Source: an uncultured Muribaculum sp.
GTDB lineage: Bacteria > Bacteroidota > Bacteroidia > Bacteroidales > Muribaculaceae
Assembly: GCA_910589555.1 (NCBI GenBank)
Contig: CAJUTE010000051.1
Location: 1 to 17,701, forward strand
Direction of reading: 5' to 3'
DNA length: 17,701 nt
The stretch's first letter is position 1. Each line of letters opens with the position of its first letter. The notes under the pieces are model-generated. The model was given only the letters and a program-made list of their open reading frames with translations. It was not told the DNA's origin and did not search any database. Shown piece by piece: positions 14,529 to 17,701 of this stretch. The position numbers were made by a program, and so were the translations under genes.

Positions 14529-15389
14529 CTAAAAGATTCTCACTCTCAGCCAAGCCTCCAGTTCGCCGGTCCATTGGCGCTTGTAGATGAAGCTGTCGCG
14601 GAATCCCCATCCGTGGCCTCCGGTGGGATATACGTGAAGTGAGAATGGCACACCGTGGTTTGACAAGGCTTCAGCGTAGCGCAAGCTGTTAGCCACGGGC
14701 ACGGCGCGGTCATCAGCCGATACCATGATGAATGCCTGGGGAGTTTGTTCGGTAACTCGGTTTTCCAAGCTGTATAGCTGCACAAGTTCCTCGGTGGCTT
14801 CTTTGCCGATGAGGTTGTCGCGTGATCCCTTGTGGGTGACTCCTGCTTCCATTGTGATTACGGGATAGAACAGAATCTGAAAGTCGGGACGTGAAGCATT
14901 GTCGGGAAACATTGTAGCTGCCGATGCGGCGAGATGTCCGCCGGCTGATGCTCCCATGATGCCTATTTTAGAGGGGTTCACGCCAAGTTCTTCAGCATGG
15001 TCACGCACATATTTTATCGCTCTTGCCGCATCTGACAACGGAATTGTAGAGTGAGCGTTGGGCATTCTGTATTGGAGCACCGCATAGGTGATGCCCATGG
15101 CATTCATCCATGACGCCATGTCTTTTCCTTCATGTGCGAGAGCAAGGTGGGCATAGCCTCCTCCCGGACAGGCTACAATGGCGGTGCCGTTGGGTTTGGA
15201 GGGTTTATAGAGGGTGAGCACAGCTTCGGTGGTGGCAGAGGCGCGCGAGTCGGTGACCACCATTTTGGCGGGGTCAAGTCCGTTGGATTCGGGTGCTCCA
15301 TCCTGCCATAGTTGGATTACTTCGGGCTTGTTCTGTGCCGATGCGATTACTGATATAAAAGCCATGATTACAAATAATGCTTTTTTCAT
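14529..15389 (-). CDS. Secreted alpha/beta-hydrolase (esterase)
   Basis: A 286-residue exported hydrolase. A signal peptide (MKKALFVIMAFISVIASA, likely cut after residue 18) is followed by an esterase/lipase fold. The oxyanion-hole strand is ACPGGGYA (73-80), the nucleophile elbow is GASAGG with Ser148, the likely acid is Asp227 in SADDRAV, and the catalytic histidine is His259 in YPTGGHG. The layout resembles BD-FAE/acetylxylan-esterase-like enzymes that remove acyl groups from plant or host glycans, but the substrate is not known. The gene lies 17 bases after the DUF5106 gene and 34 bases before rsmF, so it is probably part of that operon, an odd place for a secreted enzyme. Confidence 0.85.
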   Translation of the reverse strand: MKKALFVIMAFISVIASAQNKPEVIQLWQDGAPESNGLDPAKMVVTDSRASATTEAVLTLYKPSKPNGTAIVACPGGGYAHLALAHEGKDMASWMNAMGITYAVLQYRMPNAHSTIPLSDAARAIKYVRDHAEELGVNPSKIGIMGASAGGHLAASAATMFPDNASRPDFQILFYPVITMEAGVTHKGSRDNLIGKEATEELVQLYSLENRVTEQTPQAFIMVSADDRAVPVANSLRYAEALSNHGVPFSLHVYPTGGHGWGFRDSFIYKRQWTGELEAWLRVRIF

Positions 15390-15406
15390 GTCTTGATCTG
15401 TTTTGG

Positions 15407-16321
15407 TTATTTTGAAATTCGGGAGATATATTCTATTATCTGTTCAACCGATGAGTCTTTAAGTGCCACGGTATTGTCGGCGTTGAGCAGGTACAGGGTG
15501 GGTGTGCGGCGCAATATGTATATTTCTTCTTGCTCGATGCCGTTTTCAGGCGAATAGCCGTTTATCCAGGCTGAAGGTAAAGAGTTGCTGACTGTGTTCC
15601 ACACCTCTTTCTCGCCTTCGGCATATATGGCGATGATTGATATTTTGCCGTCGCGGAGCATGCCGTTGACCACCGGCGACGCTTCAAGCTCTCTGATGAC
15701 CTCGCGGCAGTGGTCGCAGTCAGGATCATAGAACAGGAGGATGCTTAGGCGCTGCTGTCCGTCGGTTGAATTATAGAGCGATCTTTCGGCACCTTTTGAG
15801 TCGATGAACTTGAAGTCGGCAGCGCGGGCGCCTTTCCGGTTCTTTGCGGCATCGGTTAGTTCGTATTCAAATCGGGCGCGTCGTGACGGCTCCATGAACC
15901 GGCTGTCGGTGATAGTCTCCAGAAAGATTATATATGACTCTTCGTCAAGCATCGGCGACTCGGGGTCATACAGATATTTGTCGGCTAAGTCGGCGAGAAT
16001 GTTATAGGCGATGGTGTCGGCTTCGGCACGTTTCATCAATTTCGGCACGGATCTCTTAAGTGAGTCGGCGGGGGTGTGGGGGAACAGACTCAGATAGTTG
16101 ACGAAATTCTGCTCTACAAATTGTGAGTTACGGCTGCACAATGTGTCGGAAAAGTCCATTTTATCCCAAAAATGCGACACTATGTAGGCAGCCCTCTCCC
16201 CCGGGGTTCTGAGGGTTGCCGGCACTTCGGGGAGTGGCAGCTCATCGGCTGGAACTCCGCTTGCTCCCACGGAGAAAACGGTGGAGAGAAGGACTATGAC
16301 GGGCAAGATGTAAGATTTCAT
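15407..16321 (-). CDS. DUF5106/thioredoxin-like exported protein
   Basis: A 304-residue protein with a signal peptide (MKSYILPVIVLLSTVFSVGA). The N-terminal half (about 30-155) is helical and resembles DUF5106, common in Bacteroidales. The C-terminal half (about 165-300) is a thioredoxin-like domain of the TlpA/AhpC type with FYDPDCDHC, giving a CDHC redox pair, and RRTPTLYLL, with the cis-proline expected in the fold. It probably acts as a thiol oxidoreductase in the periplasm; the partner is unknown. ATG 16321 shares its A with the rsmD TGA stop (TGATG), pointing to translational coupling. A GTG at 16324 would add only one residue and is less likely. Confidence 0.84.
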   Translation of the reverse strand: MKSYILPVIVLLSTVFSVGASGVPADELPLPEVPATLRTPGERAAYIVSHFWDKMDFSDTLCSRNSQFVEQNFVNYLSLFPHTPADSLKRSVPKLMKRAEADTIAYNILADLADKYLYDPESPMLDEESYIIFLETITDSRFMEPSRRARFEYELTDAAKNRKGARAADFKFIDSKGAERSLYNSTDGQQRLSILLFYDPDCDHCREVIRELEASPVVNGMLRDGKISIIAIYAEGEKEVWNTVSNSLPSAWINGYSPENGIEQEEIYILRRTPTLYLLNADNTVALKDSSVEQIIEYISRISK

Positions 16322-16881
16322 CACAGAGCGGTTTCGTTATCTGTTTCACCGGGGCGGAATATCGAGAAGTTGACCGAGCCGTATACGCGGTGTTCCATGA
16401 ATCCGGGGAGGTGGGAGAAATCATAATTCTTTGAATGCTCGATTATGACAATGGTGTCGGGCTTGAGCATGGCGGAGTTGAGGATCAATTCAGGTACCTC
16501 GCCGAAATTTTTCAGGTCGTAGGGTGGATCGGCGAAGATTATGTCAAACTTTTCGGTGCAGGTCTGCACAAACTTGAACACATCGCCCTTGATGAGGTTC
16601 AGATTTATGTCGCCGAGGCGTTCGGCTACGCTCTTGATGAACCGGTATTGCACGGCTGCTTTTTCGACAGCCGTCACTCTGGCGCATTCACGTGACAGGA
16701 ACTCGATGGATATTGCTCCTGTGCCGGCAAACAGATCAAGCGCGCTCTTGCCCTCGAAGTCTACGAGGTTTTCAAGCACGTTGAAGATGTTTTCACGGGC
16801 AAAGTCGGTGGTGGGGCGAGCCGATATGTTGCTCGGCACGTCGAAGCGCCGTCTGCCGTATTTTCCTCTTATTATTCGCAT
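16321..16881 (-). CDS. rsmD: 16S rRNA (guanine-N2)-methyltransferase, RsmD family
   Basis: A 186-residue Rossmann-fold methyltransferase. The start MRIIRGKYGRR and ARPTTDFARENIFNVL (21-36) are RsmD signatures. LDLFAGTG (48-55) binds SAM, and DPPY (118-121) is the catalytic motif of N-methyltransferases. In E. coli RsmD methylates G966 of 16S rRNA during 30S assembly. The ATG lies 10 bases inside the end of the DUF3822 gene, and the stop overlaps the next start, so all three should be co-translated. The DUF3822-rsmD pairing is common in Bacteroidetes. Confidence 0.93.
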   Translation of the reverse strand: MRIIRGKYGRRRFDVPSNISARPTTDFARENIFNVLENLVDFEGKSALDLFAGTGAISIEFLSRECARVTAVEKAAVQYRFIKSVAERLGDINLNLIKGDVFKFVQTCTEKFDIIFADPPYDLKNFGEVPELILNSAMLKPDTIVIIEHSKNYDFSHLPGFMEHRVYGSVNFSIFRPGETDNETAL

Positions 16882-17701
16882 AACGGTAAAACAATTAAAT
16901 CAAACGGGGCTTTCATGGTGTCCTTAGCCGCCTTGAATATGGTTGACGGGAATATGACAGGCATTACGTAGCCCACGTATTTGCGTAAAACGGGGGTTAT
17001 ACTTTCCCTTATCTCTGAGTTGCCTGAGATGAGAATCTCATGGTCGCAGCCATCCTCTTTCAGCTGCTCGCGGCACGCAAGAATGTAGTAGACGGCATCC
17101 ATTTTGTCGCGGAAGTTGAATGTGTTGATGAGGTTTGGCGAGCTGTTGGAGTAGGATATTATGTCGAGCGACTCGCTGCGCAGATTCACGAATATCTTTC
17201 CTGCGGCGCCCAGTTTGTCGCTTTTGCTGAAGTATCTTATCAACGGCACGGAGTGGTGGGTGATCTCCGGGTTGTTGAATGTGCGTCGTAAGAAAGCGAG
17301 AAGCCTTGTCTCGGGTTTGAGCGTCACGGCAATCTCTGTTTCCGGGACAGGAATCATCAGCAGTTCTGACTCGCATTCGTCATTCACGAGCAGTTTTTCA
17401 GCTACGGCGTCGGCAAGAGTGTCATCAGCGGCAACCCATTGCGGGACTATGGCATATTCGTTGGTGGCGATTATCACAGTGATCTTGTTGAAATCGCCGA
17501 GCAAAACCGGATTGTCGTACACGGCTTCCTCAAGGGCGGCAATCTGCGACAATGACGCATCTTGCCTGATGCTTCGGTATATAATGGAATCCTCTTCGTC
17601 GCCATTGTATATCATCACGTCAAGACGCATCGGCTCCACCCTCAGAATCAGGTTATAGAGCCGCGGATTGGCAATGAGTGAGCTGTCAAGCGGTTGCTGT
17701 G
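16872..17701 (-). CDS. DUF3822 family protein, 5' end beyond the window
   Basis: The reading frame is open from the stop at 16872-16874 to the right edge, giving at least 276 residues. A GTG at 17639 could start a 255-residue protein, but 20 further in-frame codons lie to its right (reading QQPLDSSLIANPRLYNLILR) with no stop. The part LIANPRLYNLILRVEPMRLD has the alternating beta-strand pattern expected at a DUF3822 N-terminus, so the true start is probably outside. No signal peptide or membrane segment is seen, and the protein is probably cytoplasmic. DUF3822 has no assigned function that I can state. Its 3' end overlaps rsmD by 10 bp, which marks it as an operon partner. Confidence 0.8.
   Translation of the reverse strand, partial: QQPLDSSLIANPRLYNLILRVEPMRLDVMIYNGDEEDSIIYRSIRQDASLSQIAALEEAVYDNPVLLGDFNKITVIIATNEYAIVPQWVAADDTLADAVAEKLLVNDECESELLMIPVPETEIAVTLKPETRLLAFLRRTFNNPEITHHSVPLIRYFSKSDKLGAAGKIFVNLRSESLDIISYSNSSPNLINTFNFRDKMDAVYYILACREQLKEDGCDHEILISGNSEIRESITPVLRKYVGYVMPVIFPSTIFKAAKDTMKAPFDLIVLPLCE

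Noticed and set aside
17639..17701. GTG 17639 as the true DUF3822 start
   Set aside because: The frame stays open to the window edge and the upstream residues fit the family pattern, so the gene is better treated as partial.

Overview
This looks like chromosomal DNA from a gut-type Bacteroidales, possibly Muribaculaceae; the family is inferred, not proven. The evidence is a GldE/GldD pair, DUF3822 next to rsmD, a DUF5106 thioredoxin-like protein, promoters of the Bacteroidetes type (TAnnTTTG with TTTG about 19-20 bases upstream), and few recognisable Shine-Dalgarno sites. No mobile element, CRISPR array, tRNA or rRNA was seen.

Layout. Positions 1-350 hold a degenerate extragenic repeat array that runs into the 3' end of the first operon. 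That operon, gldE-gldD, is on the minus strand (338-2289) and starts from a promoter lying back-to-back with the promoter of cyuA. cyuA (plus, 2631-3908) encodes an iron-sulfur L-cysteine desulfidase/serine dehydratase-like enzyme. Its long leader carries a 34-codon ORF that ends exactly where a terminator-like hairpin begins. A bidirectional terminator separates cyuA from a convergent PpiD/SurA-like periplasmic foldase gene (minus, 4026-6101). sdaA (plus, 6366-7574) encodes an iron-sulfur L-serine ammonia-lyase and ends 3 bp from a small convergent DUF6582 gene.

From 7997 to 13161 five tightly spaced plus-strand genes look like one operon: a cupin-containing XRE regulator, a medium-chain-type acyl-CoA synthetase, proB, a small secreted protein of unknown function, and proA. 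proB and proA give the first two steps from glutamate to proline. From 13154 to the right edge five minus-strand genes form a second probable operon, read from right to left: DUF3822 (cut by the window edge), rsmD, a DUF5106/thioredoxin-like exported protein, a secreted alpha/beta-hydrolase, and an RsmF-type rRNA m5C methyltransferase. The two operons overlap tail-to-tail by 8 bp.

Most genes are ordinary housekeeping or amino-acid metabolism. The observations most worth checking are the possible attenuator before cyuA, the repeat array that supplies the gldD stop codon, and the two operons of mixed content. I see no convincing new defence or mobile system here.
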